From assembly GCA_963555705.1 (NCBI GenBank), contig OY743190.1, positions 11,879,501 through 11,943,500 of the forward strand: 64,000 nucleotides of DNA, read 5' to 3'. The DNA comes from Ligustrum vulgare (lineage: Eukaryota > Streptophyta > Magnoliopsida > Lamiales > Oleaceae). The notes beneath the pieces were generated by a model. That model was not told where the DNA came from. It did not search any database and saw only the letters and a list, made by a program, of their open reading frames with translations. Positions 1 to 12,465 of the stretch are shown piece by piece. Within the stretch, counting starts at the first letter, position 1, and each line of letters begins with the position of its first letter. The translations under genes and the position numbers were made by a program.

Positions 1-2085
1 ACTTCGGCATCAACATTTAAGCCCATGCCCTGAAGGATAGCTTCGTATTTCTGCTGCATACTGTCAATCTTACTCTGTACCTCTGCTGCATACTCTTTTC
101 TGACACGTTCGGTGGTACCAACCTCCAAATCCTTCATGATAATATCTTTAATATCATCTACCGACACAACCCCTCTCAATCGTATGCTGGCTGAATCAGG
201 TCTGCCATATACATCCCTCACCATGACATATACACCATATCCCCTAACCCGACCAGGATGATCCTCCTTAGCAAGGGCTTCCGATAAGATGTCGTGGTGT
301 CTCCTTGGAACAAATGTCCCTAGAGTTGCTTTCGGAGATTTTTGAATATGTTCTTTAAAAAAAAAAAATGAAAACTAAATATTAGTACTTAAGCGAAATT
401 TCATCATATTATGAAAAAATTATAGGCTATACTTACAATTTTTCCGTACACCCCCCTCGTTTTCTCGTTGGGGATGTAATAAGATCCGTCTTCTTTCTTC
501 TTTGATCTAGCTCGAATCTAATCTAAGCTGCGATCGTCACTTAACTTGGATGAGCTAAGTGACACACACAAAGATGCAGAAGACAGTAGTGGGTCTGATA
601 AAAGCCACTGTGGCCTCATCCCTGCATAACCAGCGGAGCCCAAAAAATGTGGATGTTCGTTGTGCAACTGGCTTTCCCTGGCCTTCTTGCTTTTTTCCTT
701 GAAAGATAAAGCATCACATTCATTAGTTTTCAACTAAATAATAAAAATAATTAAGAATCATCACACAGGAGAGTAGGAGTTATAATGTCATATACCTTGA
801 AAATCTTAGTCTCACGCTCTTTCTTGAATTGCTCCCATTTTTCTTCGGTCAAGTAATTATATAGCATAGTAGGTGATGCGTATCTTGGGTGCTTATTGTT
901 AATGAACTTATGCAACAACTTACTCTTGAAATCTTTCCATCGGAACCCAGCAACTCTTAAAATAATTCGTTTCCTTTCGTCGTCGGGTATGCTGAACTCC
1001 TTCTGAAATACAACAATAATATGCGATATAAATACCCATAACAAAAAAATATATAATGAATTATTAAGTTACTATGTATGAAGTGATGTAATACCTTTAT
1101 ATCTTTCCAAATCATGTCTTTAAGGCCTTTAGGGACTTTAGTCCAATCACAAATATTTATATTCACATGAATACAGACCAAAGACCCTATATAAGAATTG
1201 AAGTTCTTCTTATGGGGTCCGATTGGCCTATTGTGTTCATCAAATTTAATCGCACTTACTTTATCCCCCTTCCTTTTCATGTTTTTGCAACTAGTTGGTC
1301 CTTTAGTCTTTTTTTTTTTACTGATACACTGATCATCAGATGAACTGGAAGAATCGGCCATGACTTTCATGGGACTTGCACGTATCTGCGTATATAACAA
1401 AACAAAAATATATAAACAAATTAGTAAGCGAATAGTAACAATGAATAGAGCATATATGAACATTATTAAAAAGTTCTGAGTAAGAAAGTAAACGATCTTA
1501 CACAATTATATTGTCTCACGAACGACGGTCAATCCACAATCCTTCTTCATGATCCTCACGCATGTAATTTATTTCAAGATTATCTTCCCTTGTAATTGCA
1601 TCTGGTTGTATACAAATAGAAAATGGTGGAGTTTCGTCGAAACGATCATACTCTTCTTCGAAAATAAAGGCTGTTCACAATCATTAAACATGCTATCGAA
1701 AATATGATCAGACTTTTCAATGAAATCCTCTTGTATGTCACACATCATTTCATCTATCCGATCACTATCCACATCATTTTGATCATTGTCCAAATTATTC
1801 TCCCCTTGATCACCCTTATCATCACCGGTACTCGTCCTAGGAAGTATACTCTCACCGTGCCATATCCACCTATGCATAACCTTCCTTAAACCCACGACGA
1901 ATCAAATGACTCTTGACTTGCTCAGAGCTACGGAACTTTCTTAGATTCTTACAATCACAACAAGGACACAAAAGCATTTCTTCACCTTCTTTTATTTTAT
2001 TTTCCTCAGCACATTTCATAAACTCTTCAACTCCTTTCACATATTCATGTGTATTACGTCTCCCATACATCCAACTCCGATCCAT
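1..2085 (-). pseudogene. CACTA transposase (TNP2-type N-terminus joined to plant transposase_24-type C-terminus), decayed, continues past left edge
   Basis: The chosen start (2085, MDRSWMYGRR) opens a transposase-associated domain: a W-M-Y motif, a cysteine cluster C-P-C-C-x-C, then S-H-L and a W-x-W-H-G-E motif. A one-base frame change near 1885 separates the two halves. The next segment (1870-1569) holds the usual acidic linker and the P-L-F stretch that precedes the catalytic TNP2 domain. The catalytic domain itself (several hundred residues) is absent, and the reading passes directly to a TNP2-tail-like stretch near 1510-1640. Exon-like blocks at about 1380-1090, 1010-760, 720-440 and 350-1 then give the C-terminal plant transposase_24 region, including a G-R-V-R-G-Y-G motif near position 240. 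An acttac motif at 434-439 is a plausible splice donor on the minus strand. The gene runs off the left edge. Confidence 0.75.
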
Positions 2086-2096
2086 ATCTAATAACA

Positions 2097-2945
2097 CATA
2101 TATCAAGATATTCACCATATTTTAAAACGAATGAAATCACCTTAACTTATTATTTACATTTTTATTTATAAATCTTACGAAAATTTTGACAAAATCTCCC
2201 CTATAAATTGGACTTAACCAACCTGTAGGGGGAATCAAAATGCCACAATGAAACTAAAATATTTAACTTCAACATATTCAAAACTCAAACAAAACTCCAG
2301 TCAAACTTCAACATTATCATCTAGTCTAAAATATTCATTCTCAGCATATTAAAAACTCAACCATTTTTATCCCCTTAATTATTCAATATATATGCTCATA
2401 TCTCCAAATTAACACAACATAATAATCTCAACTCACCAAATCGTCCAATAAGTACAAGACATCTCAAATAATTCATTTATAAATACCTCACAATCATCAC
2501 TTATCCGCAACTAATTCAAAATACATATATCAAGATATTAACCATGTGTTAATATGAATGAAACCACATTAACTTATTATTTACATTTTTATTTATAAAA
2601 TCTTACGAAAATTTTGACAGAATCTCCCATATAAATTGGACTTATCCAACCTGTAGGGAGAATCAAAATACAACAATAAAACTAAAATATTTAACTTCAA
2701 CATATTCAAAACTCAAACAAAACTCCAGTCAAACTTCAACATTATGTCTAAAATATTCATCCTCAACATATTAAAAACTCAAACATTTTTAGCCTCTTAA
2801 TTATTCACTATATACGCTCATATCTCCAAATCATCATAACATAATCATCTCAACTCATCAAAACATCCAACAAGTACAAAACATCTCAAATAATTCACTT
2901 ATAAATACCTCACAATCATTACTTATTCGTAACTAATTCAAAACT
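2097..2945. repeat. Imperfect tandem duplication (2 x about 425 bp) within the CACTA element
   Basis: The block starting tatcaagata at about 2100 is repeated from about 2528. The two copies share long identical runs such as cttaacttattatttacatt and the box around 2195-2235 (tctccc...ttggactta...ccaacctgtaggg), again at 2623-2663. They differ by scattered substitutions and small indels. It lies between the first coding exon and the GC-rich leader, so it probably sits in the 5' untranslated region or promoter side of the transposase gene. A similar box occurs inside the unrelated LTR at 46459-49573. Confidence 0.8.
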
Positions 2946-3159
2946 CAAATAAAATTAACATTCTAGAATTCAATAAAGCTCCAATTTTTAAAAATTGAAT
3001 GTATACATCCACTAACACAAAATCAATAATCTAAAATTGAAATTCAAACTAAACTAATAAGATCATTTAAATCAACCAACATAATAAATAAAAATGATAA
3101 CTTCAATTATAATCTAACAAAATGAACAAAATAGTTTAACTTAAAATATGAAAAATTAC

Positions 3160-3420
3160 CGTTTAGTAGTGGACCTTGTGGGGTGGGTGGTGGTGGCTAG
3201 AGTGGGATGGTACGCGGGTTTTGGGTGGGTGGTGGCGCGGGTGGGGTGTTGTGGTGGCGTGCAGGGGCGGTGGCGCCGGGGGCTGGTGGCAAGCGCGCAG
3301 GTGCTGTGGCGCGCGGGGGCTGATGGCGCGAGGCTGAGGTGGATGGTGGGGGTGGGGTGTTAGAGCATAGGGTGGAGGGGTGGTGGCGGCGGCGTGAGAA
3401 TGTAGGACAATGACCTCGAT
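3160..3420. other. GC-rich leader of the CACTA element (no credible gene)
   Basis: This stretch is rich in gtggtgg/ggcgcg on the plus strand and contrasts sharply with the AT-rich surroundings. Reading frames here are long only because of composition: one strand gives a His/Pro-rich frame and the other a Gly/Val/Trp-rich frame. Its location just inside the terminal repeats suggests the 5' leader of the transposase transcript. Confidence 0.5.
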
Positions 3421-3522
3421 TGAACTGAAATTGTTGCGTGAAATGGTTGGAGCTGGAAACTTTTGGTGATGAAACCGGGAAAATGAGTGAAAATTTGGTG
3501 GAGGCACGAAAATAAAACCTAA

Positions 3523-3775
3523 GTATAGGCGTCGATTCTTTTTAAAAGGCGTCGGTTCTTTTTAATAAAACCTAAGTATAGGCGTCGGTTCTTAAAAAGA
3601 ACCGACGCATATAGGAGTTTTATAGGCGTCCGTTCTTATGCAAGAACCGACGCCCTTAAGCGGCCGGGTTAGTTGGCGTCGGTTGTTTCCTAACAACCGA
3701 CGCCATTATTCAATATTTATTTACAACTTTGCCATCGCTTTTTTACAGGCGTTGTTTTCCTTGAAAAACGACGCT
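3523..3775. repeat. CACTA subterminal inverted repeats (GGCGTCGGTT hairpins)
   Basis: Five or so copies of ggcgtcgrtt(c/g)tt occur in both orientations. They form hairpins such as gcgtcggttctt/aagaaccgacgc at about 3581-3608, another at 3626-3653, gcgtcggttgtt/aacaaccgacgc at 3676-3704, and a diverged gcgttgttttcc/gaaaaacgacgc at 3749-3773. Such subterminal arrays are the usual transposase-binding sites of CACTA elements; binding itself is inferred. Confidence 0.8.
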
Positions 3776-3820
3776 AATTTGATTTTTTTTTTTTTTGTTG
3801 ATATTTTTGTACTAGTGTAT

Positions 3821-4643
3821 ATTATATTGTTTAATCTATTTAATACTATGAATAAAACTCTGATAGAAATTTAATATATGTAAATGGCTGGATGTCCATT
3901 CAGATGATGATGCTGTTTTCTTATCATATTTGATTTCTTGATACAACTTTGCTACACTCAAAATAAGTGTGATAATGAGCTTACGTGATACAATTTTATT
4001 TTTTCACACATTCATCATTTTTTAAATCAATAAACTAACACTACCACATCACCTAATTGTTATCTTCATTGTCAATATAATTGTGCAAGTAGCAAAATTC
4101 ATCAACAAGCTAGCTGATAGCTAAAAAGCTAATTGGGAGGTGATAGTGGATAGCTGATATATATATATGCTAATTGATTGAAATAGGAGTGTTTGATAAA
4201 ATTAGCTGAAAAACTAGCTCAAAAATACAAAATAAAATAAAAGGAAGAAATATTTTAAATATTCAAATGGCATAGGGGTGTAATTTTAAAAAAATAAAGA
4301 GGCTAAAAATAGAATAAAAAATGAAAAGATCATGGAGCTTATTTGAAAAGCTTTCAAAAGAAGTTTTTGAAATAAGTTCAAGTTTCTCAAATAAGCTTAT
4401 CAACTAATCGGAGCTTATTTTAGTAGATGAAACTTATAAGCTCTCCAAATAAACTATAAACTAGCTTATTTGGCTTACCAAATGTATCCTAATGTATTTA
4501 ATATTTAGTCAAATAAACATGGTAGGCATGTAGGAAATTATTAAGGGGCGTTTGCACAAATACTAAACTTTTTGTATCATAATTGAAACTTACTTCATTT
4601 CAAATAGTCACTGAAAATTATTTAAATTTATTTTTTTAAAAAA
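3821..4643. other. Intergenic, with AGCTT-rich MITE-like stretch
   Basis: No gene is visible. From about 4090 to 4490 there are many agct/agctta words (tagctgatagct, gagcttattt, aagcttatcaacta, actagcttatttggctta), a pattern typical of old short inverted-repeat elements. I could not define exact termini or a target duplication. Confidence 0.35.
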
Positions 4644-5540
4644 TGTTAGAATATTTTGTATATAGTGACGCCAAAGAAATAGAATATTATATATGAATTT
4701 CGTTCTGACAAATAGACGAAATAACTATGCGGAAAACAAGAAAAAAGAAGAAATGGACAAAGTCGATGCAAGTGTTGAACACTTTGTCCTTAAGTCAAAT
4801 TTGCCTGGCAAATGTGCCAATGGTTTATGGAAATCGACTTCAAAGATACAACGACCTCAACTTGTGTTTGTAGCACTTCAAAATACAAGTACAACGAACC
4901 AGAGTTTCGGCTTATGTACTCCAAAATGAAATGAACAAGAAAAATCAAAATTATGCAACAAATATGCAAGAATTTTGTTTAGGAGGAGAAGAGATAATGA
5001 TAATGTTATTCCATATCATTGATGTGTGTTTTAGGACACCCCTATGGTCCTTTTTATAGAGTATGAAAGGTTGTTGACGAAGTGGTATGGATCAATCCAT
5101 GCAACCTTTCCAAACATTGCAACTTTTCAAAAAGATACACATTTTCCGGACAACCGTGCGACCCCCACGCTTATAAGCCGTGCGACCGCACGGATTTACA
5201 CCAAATAGAGATTTAATCATTTTGACGTGTGATCGCACGGTATTAAAATCGTGCGATCGCATGAGCAAAATTTTGACCATATTTTTGTACTTTTCCGTAA
5301 TTTCTCATTCATCCGATATTAATTTCGAAATGCCAAATATAATCTTTAATGTATGTAGAGAAATTTAAATTCTCTTTCGGGGGAGTTGCCCCAAGCCCCC
5401 ACGAAGCGGTGAAGTGGCAAACAAGTTCGCCTAAACCGATTTAGCCGAGTTTGAGTATTTAGCCGAAGTCAACATGAAGTCAGTTTGGTCGGTTTTCAAT
5501 ACTTAACCAATTTTTCAATTTATTAAACCAATATCCAACA
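4644..5540 (-). mobile_element. Solo LTR, family A copy 1 (probably Ty1/copia-type)
   Basis: It starts TGTTAGAATATT and ends AATATCCAACA, so it has the TG...CA ends of an LTR with short inverted termini. It matches the LTR at 6911-7590 over blocks such as atagtgacgccaaa, ctttgtccttaagtc, caagtacaacgaacca, cggcttatgtactccaaa and aaccaatatccaaca. A TATA-like ctataaaaagg on the minus strand (about 5045-5060) suggests minus orientation. The flanks are A-runs, so a target duplication cannot be judged. Three CG-rich palindromic motifs sit at 5178-5270. No coding region. Confidence 0.75.
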
Positions 5541-6579
5541 AAAAAAAAAAGATTTTCATCATAAGTATCATATTATGATACTTTTAAAGTATCATAATAT
5601 GATACTTATGTTACTTTCAAAATTTTGATATCATAACATGAAACTTTTTCAATATTTTATGATACTTAGGGATGAAATTTAGTATCACACCATGATATTT
5701 TATATAATATTTAAAATACTTTGTCTCATGCATAAAATCAAACACTTTTCACTACATTTTTTAGTACAACCCACAACCACCACCATCATTTGATCCATTT
5801 CCAATCGCAACAGAAATTTGAGGAGGGAGGTGGTTCAAGGAGTTCATATGCAACAACAAACTGGTTTTCCTCCCATCACCAGGACTGGAGGATATAATTA
5901 TAATCCCATGACAGGAACCATTTTCATCCCCGTCCTTTGGCTCAGTAGGACTAGGAGAACAACTAGTTCTAGCACAAAAATCAACTCTTTGGCCACTTGC
6001 TCTATTTCTCCTGGAATGCATAAAGTATCTGGTGGAGCTGCTCGATAAGCCACCCTTGTCCATGCCTCCGGGTCTTGATGGTCGAGGTGCCTATGAGTAA
6101 GCCGTTGCTTCAATGAAGGATTTACTGAGCGAACTACTAAATCAACAAGAACTACAGTGGTGGTTGATGCAGGTGGTGGTAGTGGTTGAGCTAGGGTAGT
6201 GCTTGGTGGTAGGCAGTTGGGCGAAATGAAGAGAGTTGTTACAGCAGCGGTGATGGCGTCGAGGAAGAAGACGGTGGCAAGTTGTTGGTTGTGCTGGTGG
6301 TGGCGCTGGTGATTGTACAATGGTAGGAAAGAAGATGAGCAATTGTGCGGTGGAGATAGCAGCAGCAACAGCGATGGTGCGAACGAGAAGGAAGACGATG
6401 AACAACGTATTTTTTAGAATTTGTCTTCTGGGTAGTGAAAATCAATTTTTTTATTTATTTAAAAAACACAATATTGTGCGCAATTATCCCAATTATTAAA
6501 TGGAAGAAGGCAACCATTTAAGGTTTAAATAAAATTTTAACAAATAAAACTACAAAAGTATTTTTAAATACAACTATAA
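5541..6579. other. Intergenic; unassigned low-complexity coding-like patch
   Basis: A tgatactt-rich segment (5560-5700, including an inverted pair around atcataatatgatac) is followed at 5761-6410 by a stretch with overlapping open frames on the minus strand. These are rich in Pro, Thr, His and Ser, and one frame (6405-6142) opens with a hydrophobic N-terminus. I recognise no family, and the frames depend on repeated ccaccac/tggtgg composition. I treat it as unassigned, possibly a decayed transposon or gene fragment. Confidence 0.3.
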
Positions 6580-7683
6580 GAGCATCTCTAATAGGCTCTC
6601 TAAACTTGAGATACTCTTTATTTTGGAGAGTCAACCTTTAAAATTTCACTCCAATAGACTCTCTACTTTATCATTGTAATTTAGAGAGTGGATTTGACTC
6701 TCCAAATTTGGAAAGGCAAACTCACTCTCTATTATTAAATGTATTCAAAATTTCAAGATTTCTACATTAACTTTCTTTATTACATATTTGATATCATTGA
6801 TCATTCACTTTTAAAAAATAAATATTAACTAAAAATAAAGACAAATAATAAATATTTTTATGAAAAAGTAAAATAAAGAGCAAAAAAAAAAAAAAAGAGT
6901 TTGTTGGAGTTGTTGGGTGGATTTGTGAATAGTGACGCCAAATAAGTAGAATGAAAATTTGTAAATCCAAGCTGAAATTTGGACAGAGTAGCGGCAAGGA
7001 AAGTACAAACAAGAAGAAGAAGAAAAGAGGGACAAAGCCGAGGCAAGAGTTGGACTCTTTGTCCTTAAGTCGGATTTGCCCCGCAACGGTGCCTACGAAT
7101 TTCGGCAATCGACTCCCAAGATACAACGGCTTCACTTGTGTTTGTAGTACTTCAAAACACAAGTACAACGAACCAAATTTAGGCTTATGTACTCCAAATG
7201 ATGCAATGAAAGAATATCAAAACAAATGAAATGATTTTGATTTTGGAGAGAAGTGAGGATGAGAAATGTTTATGCATATCAAAAAGTGAGGAATAAGACA
7301 CCCAAAGGGTCCTATTTATAGACCATGAAAGGGTGTGGACGAAGTGTTTGAGGCCCAAAGCATACACCATTTCCAAACAATGCACCTTTATGAAAAGGTA
7401 CCTTCTGGCTGGACAACCGTGCGACCGCACGGTCAAACATTTTGACCTAATTTCGTCATTTTTCGTAATTTCTCATTCATCCGATATTGCCTAAACGGAT
7501 TGAGTCGAGCTTTTGAGTATTAGGCCGAAGTCGACACAAAGTCACTTTAATCGATTTTTCAATTCTCGATTTATTAACCAATATCCAACAGGAGTTGTAA
7601 AAAATCTTACTCTTTAAACTTAAAGATATTCTCTATTATGTGGAATATGCTCTTTAAATATAAATAGTATATTGGAGATGCTC
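6580..7683. mobile_element. Tourist-like (PIF/Harbinger) MITE, split by a solo LTR
   Basis: Terminal inverted repeats GAGCATCTCTAATAG (6580) and, reversed, GAGCATCTCCAATAT (ending 7683) are flanked by a 3-bp duplication TAA at 6577-6579 and 7684-7686. The interior repeats the words ctctctaaact and ctctttaaact. Removing the nested LTR and one copy of its target duplication leaves a MITE of about 420 bp. TAA duplications and these termini are typical of Tourist-type MITEs. Confidence 0.85.
6911..7590 (-). mobile_element. Solo LTR, family A copy 2, nested in a MITE
   Basis: It runs from TGTTGGGTGG to AATATCCAACA and is flanked by a perfect 5-bp duplication GGAGT (6906-6910 and 7591-7595). It shares extended blocks with the LTR at 4644-5540. 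The minus strand carries a TATA box (tctataaatagg, about 7310-7322), suggesting minus orientation. It carries one near-perfect palindrome, ACCGTGCGACCGCACGGT, at 7416-7433. Confidence 0.87.
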
Positions 7684-7848
7684 TAACACAAGTATATTAA
7701 ATTAATTTGCAATCATAAAATGTGGGAATATTATTCTTTTTATTTTTAGTTGGAACATGGAATTAATGCGTAAATTAAAATAGTGGCTTTCAATAAAGTG
7801 TTTATTTTAAGTCGTAACTAAACTGAACTAGGACAAGTTCAGTGAAAC

Positions 7849-8236
7849 TAGGGTTGTCAACGAATAAGTCAAGTTGAAGTTCGAGGCTCAAGCTTTTAGG
7901 GGGTAGGCTATTTTTGGCTCAAGTCGAGTCGAGCCAAGCCTAAGCTCGTCCTAAAAAATAAGGCTCTGCTCGAAATTTTTCGAGCCGAGCTCAGTCGAGC
8001 TGACTTGAATCTAGTGTTTTGAAATCTTATTTTATTTTTATAACAAAATATTGAAAATATATATGTACAATGAGCCGAGCTCACAGTTGCATTTAAAGAA
8101 ATTTTTGGGCAAACTCTTTTTTGGCTCGAGTTGAGTCGAGCTAAAGCTCATTCCTAAAAAAACTCGGCTCGAGCTTTGGCTCGAAATTTCGAACAAAGAG
8201 CTTTTTTCGAGCCGATAGACCACTTTACCATCCCTA
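7849..8236. mobile_element. hAT-like non-autonomous element
   Basis: Termini are TAGGGTTGTCAA and, reversed, TAGGGATGGTAA. The flanks are agtgaaac (7841-7848) and ggtgaaac (8237-8244), an 8-bp duplication with one mismatch. The interior is full of gctcgag/ctcggct words, a pattern common in this kind of plant element. No coding capacity. Confidence 0.82.
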
Positions 8237-8244
8237 GGTGAAAC

Positions 8245-10881
8245 ACAAGCTTATTATTCAGTTTGATATAAATATGCTTTTATTTATTAATTGATAGATA
8301 GTTATAGTATAAAATATGTATAAAATTAATGAACTTAATAAATATTATAAATTTGTTTGTCATAAACACTAATTTTTCAGATTGTTATTGAGCGGCATTT
8401 GTTTGGTATTCCTGTCATTGACTGTCCTTTTTGGTTCATCTAAATAACTTATTAAAATTTGAGTCAAAATCAACATTAATTAATTTTAATAACATATATT
8501 ATGTGACCCACTATTTTTTTACAACACATTTCGTTAGTTTTTATCTAAATTTACTAATAATCTTATATTCATCTAAACTAAATAGGAACCTAAATAGTGT
8601 TGCTTATTCTAGTTTAACATCTCGAACTTTATCCTCAATAATATATATATATATTTTGGTTGTTGTTGATACAAGTTTCAAGCTCGATATATCAGATTAT
8701 GCCTATGCTTGGTTTAGCTTAAAATCTAATGTTTAGTAGATTTTTTTTTTAAATTAAAATAAATAAATAAATGAAATGTGTGGTTGAAAAATGAATAAAA
8801 TTTATGGATTCTGTGTTGTAAATCTTATGAAATGTATGGTTGAAGATTAGATTGAAGAAATACAATATTTTAATGCCTACATTTACAGAATCACAAATTT
8901 GTGTGCAAAATGGACCCAAGAAGTTGCAGCCACCACTTTCTCCTGCCAAAAGTCAGTGGTAGATAAGAAGTCTTTGTTCTTATTCATAGGTCCAACTTTG
9001 GTAGCCTAAATTTTATCTTCTATGGTGGGGGAACCATATAGAGAAATGGTCAGAGCTATATTGAGAATTATGGCTTTTGATTCGAAGAGCCATTTTTTTG
9101 TTTGTTTATAAATTCAATTATAAATTACACAATTTCTCAAATCAATTTTTAATCATGCACATTTTTTCTCTCCATTTTTTAATCACACATATACAATAAT
9201 CTGATTTATAATCTCTCACAGCCTCCGAACCGAGATTATATTAATGTGTATACGGGTAATTATAATATCGTTATATACTCCATGTCCTTTTCTTGAATGA
9301 GAATAGTTTAAAAACTGTGGTTGTGTAATATATTAATGCATATGGGTAATTATAATATAAGACTTTTTCTCTTGTGGTTGTGATTATAAAATTATTATTA
9401 TCTACGCAATTAAGAAATGTCAATTATATTAATTGGAAAAATAAATTTTATGCTCTTTTTTTTTTTTTTTTATATCCTTATTCAATACTTATTCATTAAT
9501 TTTAAATATATATGGCCATTAAATTATTACTGGAACTCTTTAATTAATTTTAAATATATATGGTCATTAAATTATTACTGGAATTATTTAAATAAGGACA
9601 TATTAGGAAATGAAAAAATTAAATACACATTCAATAAAATAAGTAGACTATAATTTGAGACAAGCATATCTTCATTGGACGAGAAATTCATATTATGAAA
9701 CCTTACTAGTAAATCACCCGTACGATGCACGGAAGATATAATTGAAAAATATTTATTAAATAAGTTGTAAAAATACAATGTTCGACATAAATTGTGCATT
9801 CATATATAATGAAAAATATTCATAAAAGTAAAACATAAAATTACGACTTGCATATTTTTTTTAACAGCTAATTATTCATTCTCTAATTTTTTTTTTTAGT
9901 CTATTTAGACTAAGTAAGATATCAACATGTCATTTATTCTATACTTTACAATTTTAATTTAATGACTAAAGTCGAATTTACGATTATTTGATTTCTAAAA
10001 GTTAAAATATTTACAATTTTCAATTCGTAAAATGAAATAATATGAAATACAATTTTTAATTAAATTTTATTGAATGAATATTACATATATAATTAACTTT
10101 TATATATATATAAAAAATCACCTATACATCTCAATTTATAAATTGAGGCTTAACCCACAAGATATAAAACTTTATCATTTATTCATACAAAATTGATTCT
10201 TAAAAAAAAAAAAAAAAAAAAAAAAAATTCAATGTTCATTCTCAACCAAACATTCTTTAAAACTCATTTTTCACAATTACACATATTATTTTTGTACATG
10301 TTAAATAAACGTGTAGACCATAATCTGCTTTTAAATAGAACGATTTTGTTAACACCTTCTATTTTACAAATTGAACCAATAATTGAAACCTAAAGTTGTA
10401 AAAAATTAAATGATTTAATTGAATTTATTTAGAAATATCGGATATCTATTATTTCCTTCAATTGATAAGAAAAAAGATTCGAAATTAATCATTTAAGTCA
10501 AATTGATTTAGGTAAGAAATGATATGTATCATTTTAGGACTTAAATGAAATAAATTAAAAAGATTGGATGTTGGAAAAAGTAAAAAAATATAAATAAAAC
10601 TTTTACCTTTTGTATTTAAGACGATTTTAAGAATGATATGTTTAGAGTTTACTCTTATTTGTTAATTTGTATTAAATTTTTCGTTGAGATCTTGAATTTG
10701 ACACTCATATTGCATATTTTTCTATTTGAAAATAATGTAATAATTATCAAAAGAATAAAAATAATTTATAATTTGATTTTTTATAAATATTTGATTTTTC
10801 ATAAATTATTTACTACGTACATTAATTGAACTCTCATAATTCTTTTATTAAAATAAATTAAGAAAATTCCTAAAATGCTAA
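8245..10881. other. AT-rich intergenic DNA without a supportable gene
   Basis: Short simple tracts are present: an (A)n run at 10203-10226 and a (T)n run at 9458-9471. Two imperfect repeats of atatatggccattaaattattactggaa sit at about 9510-9590. Around 8760-8870 and 9085-9190 are fragments of the same dispersed MITE family seen at 11752-12160 (words such as tttttaatcacaca and ctctccattttt). Nothing reads as a conserved protein. Confidence 0.5.
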
Positions 10882-11408
10882 GGGTCCGTTTGATAGCGAT
10901 GGTAGAATTTGGGTGGAAAGAAAATGAATTTCAGGGAATTGAATTCTAGGTATTGAATTACTGGGAATTAGAAGTTTAATGTGTTTGATTGGTTTAATTT
11001 TCTAGGTGGAAAAAGTAGGGAATTTTTCAACTTTTGTTGTTTGATTGACATTATTTTCCATAGAAAATAAAGTAATTTTTTGCTATTTTAATCATTTTTT
11101 TTTTTTTACTTTTTAAATATATTTGTACTTGATGATGATAATGTTATTTTTTGTAAAGAAAATAAGTCAATTAACAACAACAAAATTGATTAAACGTGTC
11201 CAAAATCATTTTCCATCTATCATGGAAAATATTTTTCTACCAAAACCCAAAGAAAATCTTTTTCACCAAATCAAGAAAAATGGAAGAAAAAGTGGGGTCC
11301 GCGAAAAAAGTTTTACATGGAAAATTTTGTCAAACAAACAAACCAAAAGTGAGAATTGAAAAACATATTCCATTTTTCATGAAAAATTTTGTGTAATCAA
11401 ACGGACCC
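10882..11408. mobile_element. Tourist-like (PIF/Harbinger) MITE
   Basis: Terminal inverted repeats are GGGTCCGTTTGAT at the left and its exact reverse complement ATCAAACGGACCC at the right. They are flanked by TAA on both sides (10879-10881, 11409-11411). At 527 bp there is no protein signature: the apparent frames at 11123-11396 are rich in Lys and Phe from AT-rich composition. Class and boundaries are well supported. Confidence 0.88.
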
Positions 11409-11751
11409 TAATTGAAAATGAGCGAAAAATTAAGTGCATAAAATTGACGATTATTATATAAGTATGTATAGATTTGAAGCAAAGCAAGTGAATGGCTTAG
11501 AAAGGGCACAGGCACAGCTCATACGACAATTCTGATCATTCATTGCTTATATTAAGATAAGTTACATTCATTTCAATGCATAAACAGACAAACAATGTAA
11601 GCGTCTGGTTGTATTTCAAATTGTCATTTTTTCATTTCCCGTCGCGATTATTCTCATCCCTGCCACCGTGGTATGTTTTTGTTTCCATAAATTTGTAAAA
11701 ATTATTTAAAAAAATCTCGCCTACGTGCTACTTGTACAATGATTTTATTTG

Positions 11752-12160
11752 TAAATTTTCGTTTGGTAAAAGAATTTTTTTTTTTACAAACAAAACAATT
11801 TTTCAAATTATTTTTTAATCACACATTTTCTCTCTCCAATTTTCAACAATTATTTTTTATCTCAAAATCATGAATAAACAAGTTTGAATTATAAACTGAT
11901 TTATTTATGATTTTTAGGTAAAAAGTAGTGATTTAAAATTGAAGAGAGAATGTATGGTTAAAAAGTGATTTGAAAAATTGTGTAGATTATAATTTGGTTT
12001 ATAATCTAAAAAAAGCATGTTAACGAACACATGTTTATTTATGATTTTGAGATAAAATTTGTGGTTGAAAAGTGAAGAGAGAAAATTTGAATAGTTAAAA
12101 AGTGATTTGAGAAATTGTGTTATTTATAAATCGTATACCAAATTGTTTGTAAATAATATA
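11752..12160. repeat. Foldback MITE-like repeat
   Basis: The left arm (about 11795-11885: caaattattttttaatcaca ... ctctctccaatttt ... ctcaaaatcatgaataaac) reappears in reverse orientation at about 11898-11985 and again at about 12025-12120 (gtttatttatgattttgaga ... gtgaagagagaaaa ... ggttaaaaagtgatttg). A further forward copy is at about 12540-12635. The arms pair with one another, so this is a palindromic non-coding element family present several times in the window. Confidence 0.65.
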
Positions 12161-12440
12161 TAAAAACTTAAATTACACCGAAAAATACATAATTGAGATT
12201 AGGCCAATGGTTAACTTAACCATTATAATTATATGTAATGTAAAACGCTAAAGGAACTGAATTTGATGATCGAAAGTTGTACCGAATTTTTGTGGATGGA
12301 TGATTTTGAAGTTGATATAATGGGTGAATAAATAAATTGTTATCACGTGTGTAGATGTAAAATTTTACATTAAAATTTCGATACATGTAGCAAGATTCTA
12401 ATTATATGAAGTCCAATCACCAATGAAAGCGCAGGTTAAA

Positions 12441-12465
12441 ATGGGACTGTAGCCGACAGTCCCAT
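12441..12465. repeat. Perfect 10-bp hairpin at the edge of the MULE region
   Basis: Arms atgggactgt (12441-12450) and acagtcccat (12456-12465) with loop agccg. Comparable GC-containing hairpins occur at 14341-14364, 14556-14583, 14600-14636 and 16031-16050. Confidence 0.7.

Larger units (their letters stand above)
1..3817 (-). mobile_element. CACTA (En/Spm-type) DNA transposon, one end
   Basis: The right-hand terminus on the plus strand reads TTTTTGTACTAGTG at 3804-3817, which is CACTAGTACAAAAA on the minus strand, the canonical CACTA-type terminal inverted repeat. A possible 3-bp target duplication (tat) follows at 3818-3820. Immediately inside lie subterminal inverted repeats (3523-3775), a GC-rich leader (3160-3420), then a transposase gene on the minus strand with recognisable CACTA domains. 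The other terminus is outside the window, so the full size is unknown. The catalytic part of the transposase is missing, so this copy is probably non-autonomous. Confidence is high for the class and for the 3817 end. Confidence 0.88.

Noticed and set aside
3163..3507. Open frames on both strands in the GC-rich patch
   Set aside because: His/Pro- and Gly/Val-rich products follow from simple composition; located in the CACTA leader and matching no family.
5761..6445. Overlapping minus-strand open frames, one with a hydrophobic N-terminus
   Set aside because: No recognised family; the frames depend on ccaccac-type repeats and none gives a coherent spliced protein.
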